From positions 1-64,000 of the forward strand of contig JAGVJJ010000024.1 of assembly GCA_020051175.1 (NCBI GenBank): a DNA stretch of 64,000 bases, given 5' to 3'. The DNA comes from Bacteroidia bacterium. GTDB taxonomy: Bacteria > Bacteroidota > Bacteroidia > 2-12-FULL-35-15. This document shows, piece after piece, positions 8,136 to 16,630 of the stretch (the first letter of the stretch is position 1; each line of letters begins with the position of its first letter). The translations under genes were made by a program, and so were the position numbers. The notes beneath the pieces were generated by a model. That model was not told the origin of the DNA and did not search any database. It saw nothing but the letters and a program-made list of their open reading frames with translations.

Positions 8136-8236
8136 TACGTAGATTTCTGTTTTAATCCGAAGCCATTCTTTGTCAGCATTGTTTCCTGTCAGCACATTCA
8201 TAAAATTCGTAGTTTATTTGTTTATCCGTAATCCTT

Positions 8237-9145
8237 ATGATAGATATCACACATAAATCCAATACCCACCGTACAGCAATAGCGCAAGCTATAGTAAAAG
8301 TGAGCAGCCAGCAAACAATTGATGCTATTGTTGGTAAAGTAGTTCCTAAAGGGGATGTGTTTGAAATGGCAAAAACTGCCGGTCTTTTTGCGGTAAAGCG
8401 CACCAGCGATATGATTCCTGATTGTCATCCGTTACCGGTAGAATATACTTCTGTGCAGTACGATATTGAAGGACTTGAGATAGCAATTTGTGTTGAGGTT
8501 AAAACCATTTATAAAACGGGGGTTGAGGTAGAGGCCATGCATGGGGCATCTGTGGTGGCACTTACCATGTACGATATGCTAAAGCCTATTGACAAATCGA
8601 TTGAAATCCATTCGATAAAATTGTTGAATAAAAAAGGAGGCAAATCTGATTTTGTTTATGCTGTCAATAAATCATTGAAAGCAGCGGTAATAGTTTGTTC
8701 TGATAGTGTTTCTAAAGGAAAGAAGGAAGATACTTCAGGCAAAACCATTATCGAAAAGCTCATGAAATATACGATATCGGTTTCTGAATATGCCGTTATT
8801 CCTGACGAAACAGAGGCCATTCAAACAACGGTTACCCGGTTGTGCAAAGAAAATTATGATATTATTCTTTTTACCGGAGGTACCGGCCTTTCTCCACGGG
8901 ATATTACACCTGACGCAATAAAGCCGCTGCTCGATCGGGAAATACCGGGTATAATGGAAACTGCACGGAACTATGGACAAAACCGCATGCCTTTTGCAAT
9001 GCTTTCCCGGAGTCTAGCTGGTATTAAAGGAAATACGTTGATTCTTACTTTGCCCGGTTCCGCACGCGGTGCTTCAGAAACAATGGATGCGCTCTTTCCA
9101 CAGGTATTACACGTGTTCCCGATGATGGAGCAGCAAAAACATTAG
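8237..9145 (+). CDS. moaCB: Bifunctional MoaC-MogA/MoaB fusion for molybdenum cofactor synthesis
   Basis: A 302-residue two-domain protein. Residues 1 to about 145 are cyclic pyranopterin monophosphate synthase (MoaC): RTAIAQA, DMIPDCHPLP, and the active-site region VEVEAMHGASVVALTMYDM. From about residue 150 the protein is a MogA/MoaB molybdopterin adenylyltransferase: VIVCSDSVSKGKKEDTSG, ILFTGGTGLSPRDITPDA, LPGSARGASE. MoaC acts early and MogA late in the pathway, so the fusion joins non-consecutive steps; I recall the same fusion in other Bacteroidota. It is about 100 bases downstream of moaE, with an ATTCGTA/ATCCGTAA-type motif just before the ATG, so it may have its own promoter. Confidence 0.93.
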   Translation: MIDITHKSNTHRTAIAQAIVKVSSQQTIDAIVGKVVPKGDVFEMAKTAGLFAVKRTSDMIPDCHPLPVEYTSVQYDIEGLEIAICVEVKTIYKTGVEVEAMHGASVVALTMYDMLKPIDKSIEIHSIKLLNKKGGKSDFVYAVNKSLKAAVIVCSDSVSKGKKEDTSGKTIIEKLMKYTISVSEYAVIPDETEAIQTTVTRLCKENYDIILFTGGTGLSPRDITPDAIKPLLDREIPGIMETARNYGQNRMPFAMLSRSLAGIKGNTLILTLPGSARGASETMDALFPQVLHVFPMMEQQKH

Positions 9146-9189
9146 TTTCAGGTTCTGTTGTATTATTGTATGAAAGGAAATAAGAAACT

Positions 9190-9264
9190 TTCATCGTCTG
9201 GCTTTTCACAAAGGCTTGAAGCCACAAAGTTTTGAGCCTTAGCGCCTCTGCGCCTTTGCGAGCG
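9190..9264. repeat. Short-period degenerate intergenic repeat (GCGCC-type)
   Basis: The gap between moaCB and the convergent ABC exporter contains CTTAGCGCCTCTGCGCCTTT followed by GCGAGCG, an 8-9 base periodic G/C-rich run, preceded by AAGCCACAAAG. It does not code for anything in either flanking gene and resembles the short-period intergenic repeats seen elsewhere in this window. Function unknown. Confidence 0.5.
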
Positions 9265-9270
9265 AAAAAA

Positions 9271-11133
9271 TTATAACTGATTAACTTCCTCCTTAAACTG
9301 CAATTCAAACAATCGTTTGTATTGCCCGTTTAACTTCAATAGTTCCTGGTGGTTACCTGACTCAATAATTTCACCTTTTTCCATCACGATGATCATGTCG
9401 GCTTTCTGTATAGTAGCCAGGCGGTGAGCAATAATAATGGAAGTGCGGTTTTTCGTGAGCAGTTCAATCGCCCTTTGAATAAGCTGTTCAGACTCGGTAT
9501 CAATGGATGATGTTGCTTCGTCCAATATCAGTATTTTAGGGTCGTACACATAAGCACGGATAAAGGATATCAATTGCCTTTGTCCGACTGAAAGCATGGC
9601 TCCTCTCTCCATTGCATTGTAATCGTAAGCATTTGGAAGTTGTGTTATAAATTCATGCGCTCCAACAAGCTTTGCTGCTTCTATGATTTGCTCACGGCTT
9701 ATTTCCCGGTTGTTCAACGATATGTTATTGGCCAGTGTATCTGAAAACAAAAACACATCCTGTAATACAACACCTATGTTTTTCCGCAAGGACGTAAGTT
9801 CATAGTTGCGTACATCAATCCCGTCAATCAGTATAGCACCTTTGTTGTATTCATAAAAGCGGTTTAGCAAATTAATGATGGAAGATTTGCCTGCTCCCGT
9901 AGCGCCCACGAGTGCAATAGTTTGGCCCTGTTTAACTTTGAAAGAAATGTTTTTTAAAATCCATGTTGGAGAAGGTGAGGGGGGCTTTGCATGTAAAGTA
10001 ATGGGCCCGGGGCTTTCATTCTCTGTCTTCGGTCTCTCCTTCCTTTCAACGTCATCACTGTTATAAGCAAACCATACATCTTTAAATTCAATATCTCCTT
10101 TAATATTTTCAGCTGTAATCTGTCCTTTATTTTCAATCACTTCATCTGTGTCCAGCACTTTAAACACACGTTCAGAAGATACCATTCCCATTTGCAGGGT
10201 ATTAAAACGGTCGGCAAGCTGGCGGATGGGGCGGAACAGCATGTGGGTATACATAATAAAGGATACCAGCTCCCCGAGTGTGGTTGTGTGGTTCAGGATA
10301 CCCTTGCCCCCCCACCATATAAGCAATCCAAGAGATACGGAAGATAATATCTCCACTACAGGGAAAAATATGGAATAAGCCAGGATGGAGCGGATGTTTG
10401 CATCGCGGTGTTTGGCGTTTATTTCTTCAAAATGTTTCTGTTCGGCCTTTTCGCGGTTGAATACCTGTACAATGCTCATGCCTGTAATGTGTTCCTGTAC
10501 AAAGGTATTAAGGTGCGCCACCTGGGTACGTACTTCCTGGAATGAAGACTGTACAGCCTGCTTAAAAATGTAAGTTGCTATAAGTAACAATGGTATGGGA
10601 ATGAGGATGATCAGCGTAAGTTTTAGATTTAAAACAAACATGACCACAAGTATCACAGAAATTTTAAGCAGGTCTCCTATAATTACGATCAACCCTTCGG
10701 AAAAAATATCAGCAATGGTTTCAATGTCAGATACGGCACGCGTTACGAGCATTCCTATTGGTGTTGTGTCATAGTATTTCAGGCGTAAACTGATGATGTG
10801 TTTGTATAGCTGTGTCCTCAAATCCCTTATAATGCTTTGTCCCAGCCGGTTTGTTAAAAAGCTGTCGGAAAACTGGAGGGTGGCTTCAAAAAAAAGAAGT
10901 GCTGTCAATACAATGGTCATGTATAGCAGCATACCCTGATCAGGTTTTGCAACATAATGGTCGAAAGTGTACTGAACCAGGTAAGGCCTTATAGGCGATA
11001 AAGCAGCCAGTGTAATAGTGGTAAATACGGCAAGGATAAAGTTGCTCCTGTAAGGCTTTACGTAAGTGAAAATCCTTTTAATAATTGCCCAGTCAACTGC
11101 TTTACCGGTTATTGTTTTCTTTTTTTCAGGCAT
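9271..11133 (-). CDS. ABC transporter, fused permease and ATPase (MsbA/multidrug type)
   Basis: A 620-residue half-transporter. Six membrane helices span about residues 30-320, followed by an ATPase domain with Walker A GATGAGKSS near 408, signature LSVGQ near 514, Walker B ILILDEATSS near 534 and the switch histidine in AHRL near 568. It should work as a homodimer exporting lipids or drugs from the inner membrane. Between the linker and the ATPase core, residues about 357-390 form a Pro/Ser/Glu-rich insertion (PPSPSPTW and surroundings) encoded by GC-rich sequence unlike the rest of the gene. The start overlaps the truA stop by 8 bases, so the two form an operon. Confidence 0.93.
   Translation of the reverse strand: MPEKKKTITGKAVDWAIIKRIFTYVKPYRSNFILAVFTTITLAALSPIRPYLVQYTFDHYVAKPDQGMLLYMTIVLTALLFFEATLQFSDSFLTNRLGQSIIRDLRTQLYKHIISLRLKYYDTTPIGMLVTRAVSDIETIADIFSEGLIVIIGDLLKISVILVVMFVLNLKLTLIILIPIPLLLIATYIFKQAVQSSFQEVRTQVAHLNTFVQEHITGMSIVQVFNREKAEQKHFEEINAKHRDANIRSILAYSIFFPVVEILSSVSLGLLIWWGGKGILNHTTTLGELVSFIMYTHMLFRPIRQLADRFNTLQMGMVSSERVFKVLDTDEVIENKGQITAENIKGDIEFKDVWFAYNSDDVERKERPKTENESPGPITLHAKPPSPSPTWILKNISFKVKQGQTIALVGATGAGKSSIINLLNRFYEYNKGAILIDGIDVRNYELTSLRKNIGVVLQDVFLFSDTLANNISLNNREISREQIIEAAKLVGAHEFITQLPNAYDYNAMERGAMLSVGQRQLISFIRAYVYDPKILILDEATSSIDTESEQLIQRAIELLTKNRTSIIIAHRLATIQKADMIIVMEKGEIIESGNHQELLKLNGQYKRLFELQFKEEVNQL
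9958..10065 (-). repeat. In-frame low-complexity insertion inside the ABC exporter gene
   Basis: This segment encodes a Pro/Ser-rich stretch just before the core ATPase fold (LKNISFKV). On the + strand it contains GTTGGAGAAGGTGAGGGGGG and ATGGGCCCGGGGC. The first resembles the CTGGAGAGGGGTGGGAA part of the insertion in metG at 60698. Ordinary transporters of this type join these regions with a few residues. Insertion of a repeat element is an inference from composition and similarity. Confidence 0.45.
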
Positions 11134-11920
11134 TTGGGCTGCGACCGTTTTTTTCTTCTCCGTTTAACAGGCTTTCAGGATAGCTCACTTTTACAAGGTA
11201 CAATCCACAGGCAAGGGCCGATAGTCCGGCTTTTGTACGATCCTTGCTTTCAATTATTTTTTTGAAGTCCTCAACGGATGCTTTTCCTTTGCCAACCTTC
11301 AACATTGTGCCAACAATGGCGCGCACCATATTCCGTAAAAAACGGTTTGCTGAAATGGTAAATACCAGCATGCCGTCTTCTTCCTCGGTCCATTCTGCCT
11401 TATAAATTGTGCAGTTATTCGTGGTGTTCTGCGTATGTGTCCTTGCAAAGGATGTAAAATCAGTATACTCGAACAGTACCTGTGCCGCTTTTTGCATATC
11501 ATCCACATTCAAATCGCCAAACAGGTACAGGGCTTTGTTTACCCTGAACGGATCTTTTCTGCGGCTTATGTAATATTTGTATGTTCTTGCCGTAGCATCA
11601 AACCTTACGTTGGCTCTTTCATGGACAGGGAAAATCCGCTGGATAGCAATGTCCGCAGGCAATGCTCGGTTAAATTTAAATACCCACCAGTCAGCATTAT
11701 CCCTAAGGTCGGTTTTGTGGGAATCAAAATGTGCGAAAAACTCTGTGGCATGGACACCCGCATCGGTTCTGCCACAGCCCATAACTGAAATGGGCTCGTT
11801 GAGCAATTTTGAAAGCATTTCATTCAGCACCTGCTGTACGGTAAGCAGTGTGTTTTCCTGCATCTGCCAGCCATGGTAGGCTGTGCCGTCATAAGATAAT
11901 TGAATGAAATAGCGTTGCAA
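11126..11920 (-). CDS. truA: tRNA pseudouridine synthase A
   Basis: A 264-residue enzyme that makes pseudouridine at positions 38-40 of the tRNA anticodon arm. The catalytic aspartate is Asp53 in GCGRTDAGVHA, with the N-terminal YDGTAYHGWQ typical of TruA and the C-terminal FLRNMVRAIVGTML motif. Length is normal. It lies upstream of and overlaps the ABC exporter gene; the HU/SPOR gene ends 14 bases upstream, so all three may be one transcript. Confidence 0.95.
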   Translation of the reverse strand: MQRYFIQLSYDGTAYHGWQMQENTLLTVQQVLNEMLSKLLNEPISVMGCGRTDAGVHATEFFAHFDSHKTDLRDNADWWVFKFNRALPADIAIQRIFPVHERANVRFDATARTYKYYISRRKDPFRVNKALYLFGDLNVDDMQKAAQVLFEYTDFTSFARTHTQNTTNNCTIYKAEWTEEEDGMLVFTISANRFLRNMVRAIVGTMLKVGKGKASVEDFKKIIESKDRTKAGLSALACGLYLVKVSYPESLLNGEEKNGRSPNA

Positions 11921-11934
11921 AGTTCAGGCGGTTT

Positions 11935-12999
11935 TTATTGCACCAGCAGCCATGCTTCCGGCTGACTTTTTTTCAACTGAACCAGTTGCGCCAGCGCTTC
12001 CTCACGGCTTGCGTAGTCGCCAGAGCTTACTACAAGCAGTCCGTTGCGCTTTCCAATAATGGATGCGGAAAGGTTTTGATCCTGAAGTATAGTTACAAAC
12101 CTGTCTGCATTCTCTGGTACCTGGAAACAGCCCGTTACAAGGTGGAATTTAAGTTCTTTATTTGCGGCAACGTTGGTTACAGAAACTTTAGTTGAGTTAG
12201 CTTTTACAACACCAACAGCTTTGTGTTCTATCAATGAAGCCGTTACCGGCTGAGATGTGCTCAATGCCGCCTGTGCCGTGTCTTTAGCCACCACAATGGT
12301 TTTGGCGGGTGAGCTTACATCCGGGCTAACTACGTTTTTCGTGGCTTCAGCAGCAGCATTTTCAGCTTTTTTTACCGCTTCACTTATTGAAAAAGGGTTT
12401 AAGCTGGAATAGTTTATATTCTTAATCGTATTGAGGTTCATGGATATCCATACCGTTCCGAGAATCAGTACCGGAGCAGCAATGGCAAGGGCCACGTAGC
12501 GTTTAACATTGATTTTTTTCTTTTCTGCCGGTACCGGGCTGCGATCGGTAAACTCTTTTTCAATCCGTTTGGTAATGGTATCGCGCTTTATTGCAGGTGT
12601 CTGGAAATGAGGTAAACCAAAAGCATCCAGCAGGTAATTGGTGGTTCCCGGCTCAAACTGTATATTTCGTTCTGTATCCAGGTAAAGGGAACCAATTTCA
12701 TCCACACTTACTATTTCTCCTTTTTTCAGCCGTGTTTGTGTATCGGAAGTAAAATGGCTGATGTATTTCAGCGCTTCCGGGTAGGTTGTTTTTTCTGCTG
12801 TAGCAATATGATTGGCCAAAAGCCCGTCATTGTTCTTTAAATTTTTGTTAAAGCTGATGTTTTTTGAAGGAGGGCTAAACGTATGCTTTACAGGGTGGAT
12901 TTTTGCAGGAGCATAATTTGCAACAAAGCCACCCAACTCAGGGACAATAACGCAATCGTGCTCAAACAATAAATCACTGATATGTTTATCTACTTTCAT
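11935..12999 (-). CDS. HU-CCDC81-like and SPOR domain membrane protein
   Basis: A 354-residue protein with an N-terminal cytosolic part resembling the paired HU-CCDC81 bacterial domains (VIVPELGGFVANYAPA, then KKGEIVSVDEIGSLYLD), a single membrane helix at about residues 167-186 (ALAIAAPVLILGTVWIS), an Ala/Thr/Val-rich periplasmic linker, and a C-terminal SPOR domain from about residue 281. SPOR domains bind denuded glycan strands at division septa, while HU-like domains in this family may contact DNA or cytosolic filaments. This places the protein at the septum across the inner membrane (inference). It is upstream of truA on the same strand. Confidence 0.85.
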   Translation of the reverse strand: MKVDKHISDLLFEHDCVIVPELGGFVANYAPAKIHPVKHTFSPPSKNISFNKNLKNNDGLLANHIATAEKTTYPEALKYISHFTSDTQTRLKKGEIVSVDEIGSLYLDTERNIQFEPGTTNYLLDAFGLPHFQTPAIKRDTITKRIEKEFTDRSPVPAEKKKINVKRYVALAIAAPVLILGTVWISMNLNTIKNINYSSLNPFSISEAVKKAENAAAEATKNVVSPDVSSPAKTIVVAKDTAQAALSTSQPVTASLIEHKAVGVVKANSTKVSVTNVAANKELKFHLVTGCFQVPENADRFVTILQDQNLSASIIGKRNGLLVVSSGDYASREEALAQLVQLKKSQPEAWLLVQ

Positions 13000-13073
13000 T
13001 TATATAAAATACCCCGCAAGGGATATGTTAATCTGTTAAACCTTTTTAAAGCCCGTTTTTAGGGACTGTGAAG

Positions 13074-13811
13074 TTACAAAAAATTTGTCAGTTTTTTTAA
13101 ATCGTCTGGCACATCTATTGCAACATTCTCAAAATCAGTTGTTTTTGTTCTGATGGTGTAGCCGTTTTCAATCCAGCGGAGTTGTTCCAGCCCTTCCGAT
13201 ACTTCCAGACGGGAAGGGTCCAAACGGGTAATTTCAGCCAGTACCTTTGTTCGGTAGGCATAAATGCCAATGTGTTTGTAAAAGACATGGCTGTTCAACC
13301 ATTCAGTGTTTTCTTTCCCCCTTAAAAAAGGTATGGTTTGCCTGCTGAAATAGATGGCATTTCCTTTGGTATTTAATACAACTTTCGGAATGTTTACATT
13401 AAAAAGGTCCTGTTCACTATTGATTTGTTTTACGAGGGTGGCGATCTGAACCTCTTGAGAATCAAAGCAGGAGGCAACCAAATCAATTTGTTCCGGCTGT
13501 ATAAAAGGTTCATCACCCTGTATATTTATTACTATATCGGCAGCGCTGCTGAACTTTTGAATGGCTTCAAAGCACCTGTCCGTGCCACTCTGATGGGTTT
13601 CACTTGTCATTACCACCTCTCCGCCAAAGCTTTTTACATGGCTTTCTATCCTTGCATCGTCAGTAGCTACCACTATCCCTGAAAGCGAGCTGGTCTTTTT
13701 TGCCTGCTCATACACCCTCTGTATCATTGATTTGCCGCCAATATCGATTAAAGGCTTGCCCGGAAAGCGGGTGGAAGCGTATCTTGCAGGGATAATTCCT
13801 ATTGTTTTCAT
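13074..13811 (-). CDS. kdsB: 3-deoxy-manno-octulosonate cytidylyltransferase KdsB
   Basis: A 245-residue enzyme that activates Kdo as CMP-Kdo for the lipopolysaccharide inner core. Signature motifs are IIPARYASTRFPGKPL at the N-terminus, VVATDD, INIQGDEPFI and the late GLEQLRWIENGY. I start it at the ATG at 13811 because KdsB proteins begin directly with the nucleotide-binding MKTIGIIPAR; an in-frame upstream extension of 20 residues to 13871 is unlike the family and runs into the divergent promoter region. It confirms a Gram-negative envelope. Confidence 0.95.
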   Translation of the reverse strand: MKTIGIIPARYASTRFPGKPLIDIGGKSMIQRVYEQAKKTSSLSGIVVATDDARIESHVKSFGGEVVMTSETHQSGTDRCFEAIQKFSSAADIVINIQGDEPFIQPEQIDLVASCFDSQEVQIATLVKQINSEQDLFNVNIPKVVLNTKGNAIYFSRQTIPFLRGKENTEWLNSHVFYKHIGIYAYRTKVLAEITRLDPSRLEVSEGLEQLRWIENGYTIRTKTTDFENVAIDVPDDLKKLTNFL

Positions 13812-13926
13812 TGTAAAATGTGTTTTTAATAAGAACGGGAGAAATACACACCAAATCCGTTCAGGCTGCACGAAATTACTGAATTAATTTATTAATAAAC
13901 ACCTTTAAAAAACAGTAACATTTTGT

Positions 13927-13934
13927 TATGTTTG
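13927..13934 (+). promoter_or_regulatory. Candidate -7 box upstream of first DUF1571/LysM gene
   Basis: TATGTTTG matches the Bacteroidota -7 element TAnnTTTG. It ends only 4 bases before the ATG, so the message would be almost leaderless if this is the active promoter. No clear -33 TTG is seen at 19-21 bases upstream. Confidence 0.35.
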
Positions 13935-13938
13935 TGGT

Positions 13939-14796
13939 ATGCGTTTTCTAAAGTTAGTAATAGTTTGCTGTGTGTATATCCTTTTTTGTGGAAGCGCGCA
14001 GGATTCTAAAAAAATTACCGGGCTTGAGCTTGTCACGCACATGCTCGACAGCCTGAAAAATATTAAAACACAGCGTTATGATCTGAAAGCCACAGAGCGG
14101 GTCAGTGGCAATTTTCTTTTTGCAGAATCGCATATAAAAATCAATACACACCCCAAAAAAATATATTTCAAGAGTATACTCAAAGGCAATGAAGTGCTTT
14201 GGGTTCAGGGAACCAATAAAGGCGATGCAATTGTGTATTCTCCTTCTTTTCCGCTTGTGAACCTTAACCTCGACCCTTATGGCAGCCTTATGCGTAAGGA
14301 TCAGCACCATACCATATTTGATTTGGGGCTTCAGCATATCGGCATGCTAATTGCAAATACCATTCTGAAATCCCCTAAAGAGTTCGATAAGCATTTTACA
14401 TATACAGGACTTAAAATACTAAACCAGAAAGAACACCATCAGTTGATCATCCATTTTCCGGAATACAAATACGTGGAATATACTGCTTCAAAGGGTGAAA
14501 CAGTGACCGATATAGCCAGGAAGATGAATACAAGTGATTTTAAAATCAGATATAAAAATAACCTGTCGGGCTATTACAGTGAGCTGAAAGAAGGAAAAAA
14601 GCTGCTTATCCCCACTCCTTACGCCAGCAAAGTGGTGTTGCATGTGGATAAAAAAAATTATATGCCCGTAAGCGTAAAAGTGTATGACGATGAGGGCCTT
14701 TTTGAGGCTTATGAATTTAATAATATAATCATCAATAAGCCTTTTGCTGCGGACGAGTTTTCTTCGGCTAATAAAGGATATAACTTCAGGAAGTAG
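13939..14796 (+). CDS. Exported DUF1571 protein with embedded LysM module, paralogue 1
   Basis: A 285-residue exported protein with signal peptide MRFLKLVIVCCVYILFCGSA. The N-terminal two thirds resemble DUF1571, a LolA-like beta-rich family of unknown function: a helix with LDSLKNIKTQRYDL, KIYFKSILKGNEVLWVQG, and LDPYGSLMRKDQHHTIFDLG. A LysM peptidoglycan-binding module occupies about residues 180-227 (KGETVTDIARKMNTSDFKI, then LKEGKKLLIP). After it the DUF1571-like strands resume (VLHVDKKNYMPVSVKVYDDEGLFEAYEF), so LysM appears inserted inside the fold. It is the first of three tandem paralogues and the most diverged. The likely site is the periplasm or cell wall. Confidence 0.85.
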   Translation: MRFLKLVIVCCVYILFCGSAQDSKKITGLELVTHMLDSLKNIKTQRYDLKATERVSGNFLFAESHIKINTHPKKIYFKSILKGNEVLWVQGTNKGDAIVYSPSFPLVNLNLDPYGSLMRKDQHHTIFDLGLQHIGMLIANTILKSPKEFDKHFTYTGLKILNQKEHHQLIIHFPEYKYVEYTASKGETVTDIARKMNTSDFKIRYKNNLSGYYSELKEGKKLLIPTPYASKVVLHVDKKNYMPVSVKVYDDEGLFEAYEFNNIIINKPFAADEFSSANKGYNFRK

Positions 14797-14835
14797 CTGG
14801 TAATTTTTGTGTGCAAATAGTATTTTAACACAAAA

Positions 14836-15738
14836 ATGAAAGTATCTTTACAGGCTGAAATTGTAAAAAAAATGAAACGGGCATTAGGAAAAATAGTTTT
14901 AAGCAGTTTATTTCTGGCAATTTGCGTGCTTAATACATCTTTTGCTCCTGTAAAGCGTGTGGAAGGCTATACTGCCAAAGAGCTCCTGGATAAGGTGCTG
15001 AATTCCATCGCCAATGTAAAAACCCTCCGTTATAATCTACAGTGCAATGAGCGTATTAAAGGGCGCATGCAGCATACGGAATCGCAGGTAAAACTTCAGG
15101 TTTCCCCTCGTAAACTATATCTTTCTGTAAGGGGGCCGGAACTGCTGTGGGTACAGGGCGAAAACAATGGTGATGCACTTGTAAACCCGGGTGCGTTTCC
15201 TTATATTAATCTTAACCTGGACCCTACGGGCGCACTTTTGCGCAAGGATCAGCACCACACTATTCATGAAATGGGGCTGCAATATCTGGCTGATATCCTC
15301 AAAGATGGAATCAAGCGTGCCGGTGATAAGCTGGATAAGTATTTTATGTTATTGCCGGAAGAGAAATACGATGGCCGTTTTTGCTATAAAATATCGATTA
15401 ATTTCGCAGACTTTACCTGGGCACCATATATAGTAAAAGCGGGTGAAGATATGACCTCCATTGCCCGTAAATTACATGTAAGCGAGTACATGATACTGGA
15501 AAACAATCCCAAATATTCCTGGTACACAGATGTAAAACCCGGTGAAACAATAAAAGTTCCGGATGCTTATGCCAAGCTCACCCTGCTGATGATTGACAAA
15601 GAATTGTTTTTGCCGGTAAACAACAAGGTGTTTGATGATAAGGGCTTGTATGAAACCTATGAATATTATAATCTGAAGGTGAACACCCCTATTGCCCCGG
15701 AAGAGTTTACAAGGGACTACAAGGATTACCAGTTTTAA
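14836..15738 (+). CDS. Exported DUF1571 protein with embedded LysM module, paralogue 2
   Basis: A 300-residue paralogue of the preceding gene, 39 bases downstream. Same layout: signal sequence, DUF1571-like half with LRYNLQCNERIKGRM, LLWVQGENNGDALVNPG and LDPTGALLRKDQHHTIHEMG, LysM module at about 197-241 (KAGEDMTSIARKLHVSEYMI, VKPGETIKVP), then the closing strands. It ends APEEFTRDYKDYQF, a tail nearly identical in paralogue 3. The ATG at 14836 gives a long charged leader before the hydrophobic segment; the Met at 14872 (MKRALGKIVL) would give a cleaner signal peptide and may be the real start. Function unknown. Confidence 0.83.
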   Translation: MKVSLQAEIVKKMKRALGKIVLSSLFLAICVLNTSFAPVKRVEGYTAKELLDKVLNSIANVKTLRYNLQCNERIKGRMQHTESQVKLQVSPRKLYLSVRGPELLWVQGENNGDALVNPGAFPYINLNLDPTGALLRKDQHHTIHEMGLQYLADILKDGIKRAGDKLDKYFMLLPEEKYDGRFCYKISINFADFTWAPYIVKAGEDMTSIARKLHVSEYMILENNPKYSWYTDVKPGETIKVPDAYAKLTLLMIDKELFLPVNNKVFDDKGLYETYEYYNLKVNTPIAPEEFTRDYKDYQF

Positions 15739-15763
15739 ACTTTCAAAATTCAAGTAAAAACAG

Positions 15764-16630
15764 ATGAATTTAAAAAGATTTTTTTTAGTTGTATTTTTTC
15801 TTCCCTCTTTAAGTATTCTTTTACTAACATCCTTCTCCTTACCAAAGCATACCACCGGAACCAATTCCCTGGAAATGCTCAACAGCATCCTTAAAGCCAT
15901 TACCGAAATTAAAACAATGCGCTATGAACTTCACCGGAACGAGCGCGTAAAGGGCAAAATGAGTTATACCGAATCGAAGGTGAAAATGCAGGTTTCTCCG
16001 CGTAAACTATACATTTCTCTTGGTGCTCAGGAGGTATTGTGGGTAGAGGGTACAAATGGTGGCAATGCCTTGGTTAACCCGGGTTCTTTTCCTTACGTAA
16101 ATGTAAATCTCGACCCTATGGGATCGATTATGCGTAAGAACCAGCATCACACCATTCATGAGCTGGGTATGGTATATTTTGGCGATATCCTGAAACGTGG
16201 TATAAAACGTTACGGTACCAGTCTCGACAAATATTTTGTATTGCTTGGCGAGGAAAAATATATGGACAGGGCCTGTTACAAGCTGTCCATCTCTTTTTCG
16301 GATTTTGCATGGGGAGCTTATACGGTCCAGAAAGGAGAAACTGTGGTTACCATTGCAAAAAAAATGAACCTCAGCGAATTCATGATCCTGGAAAAAAATC
16401 CTACTCTGGACTGGTACGATGATGTGAAGGAAGGACAGGTAATCCAGATACCAAACGTGTATGCGAAAACCATTCTGCTCATGATTGATAAAGAACACAT
16501 GCTGCCAATAAGTGAAAAAATATTTGATGATCAGGGTCTTTTTGAATCATACGAATACCACCAGCTGAAAGTAAACCCTGTTATTGCTCCGGAAGAGTTT
16601 ACAAAAGATTATAAGGATTATAATTTTTAA
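15764..16630 (+). CDS. Exported DUF1571 protein with embedded LysM module, paralogue 3
   Basis: A 288-residue paralogue, 25 bases after the previous gene, so the three form one operon. Signal peptide MNLKRFFLVVFFLPSLSILL; DUF1571-like half with MRYELHRNERVKGKM, VLWVEGTNGGNALVNPG, LDPMGSIMRKNQHHTIHELG; LysM at about 185-229 (QKGETVVTIAKKMNLSEFMI, VKEGQVIQIP); closing strands and APEEFTKDYKDYNF tail. It is closest to paralogue 2. The invariant NLDP-G-xMRK(D/N)QHHTIxxxG block in all three suggests a conserved functional or structural site. No catalytic residues for cell-wall cleavage are visible. Confidence 0.85.
   Translation: MNLKRFFLVVFFLPSLSILLLTSFSLPKHTTGTNSLEMLNSILKAITEIKTMRYELHRNERVKGKMSYTESKVKMQVSPRKLYISLGAQEVLWVEGTNGGNALVNPGSFPYVNVNLDPMGSIMRKNQHHTIHELGMVYFGDILKRGIKRYGTSLDKYFVLLGEEKYMDRACYKLSISFSDFAWGAYTVQKGETVVTIAKKMNLSEFMILEKNPTLDWYDDVKEGQVIQIPNVYAKTILLMIDKEHMLPISEKIFDDQGLFESYEYHQLKVNPVIAPEEFTKDYKDYNF

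Noticed and set aside
13939-16630. LysM proteins as peptidoglycan hydrolases
   Set aside because: No NlpC/P60, amidase or M23 catalytic motifs are visible beside the LysM modules.
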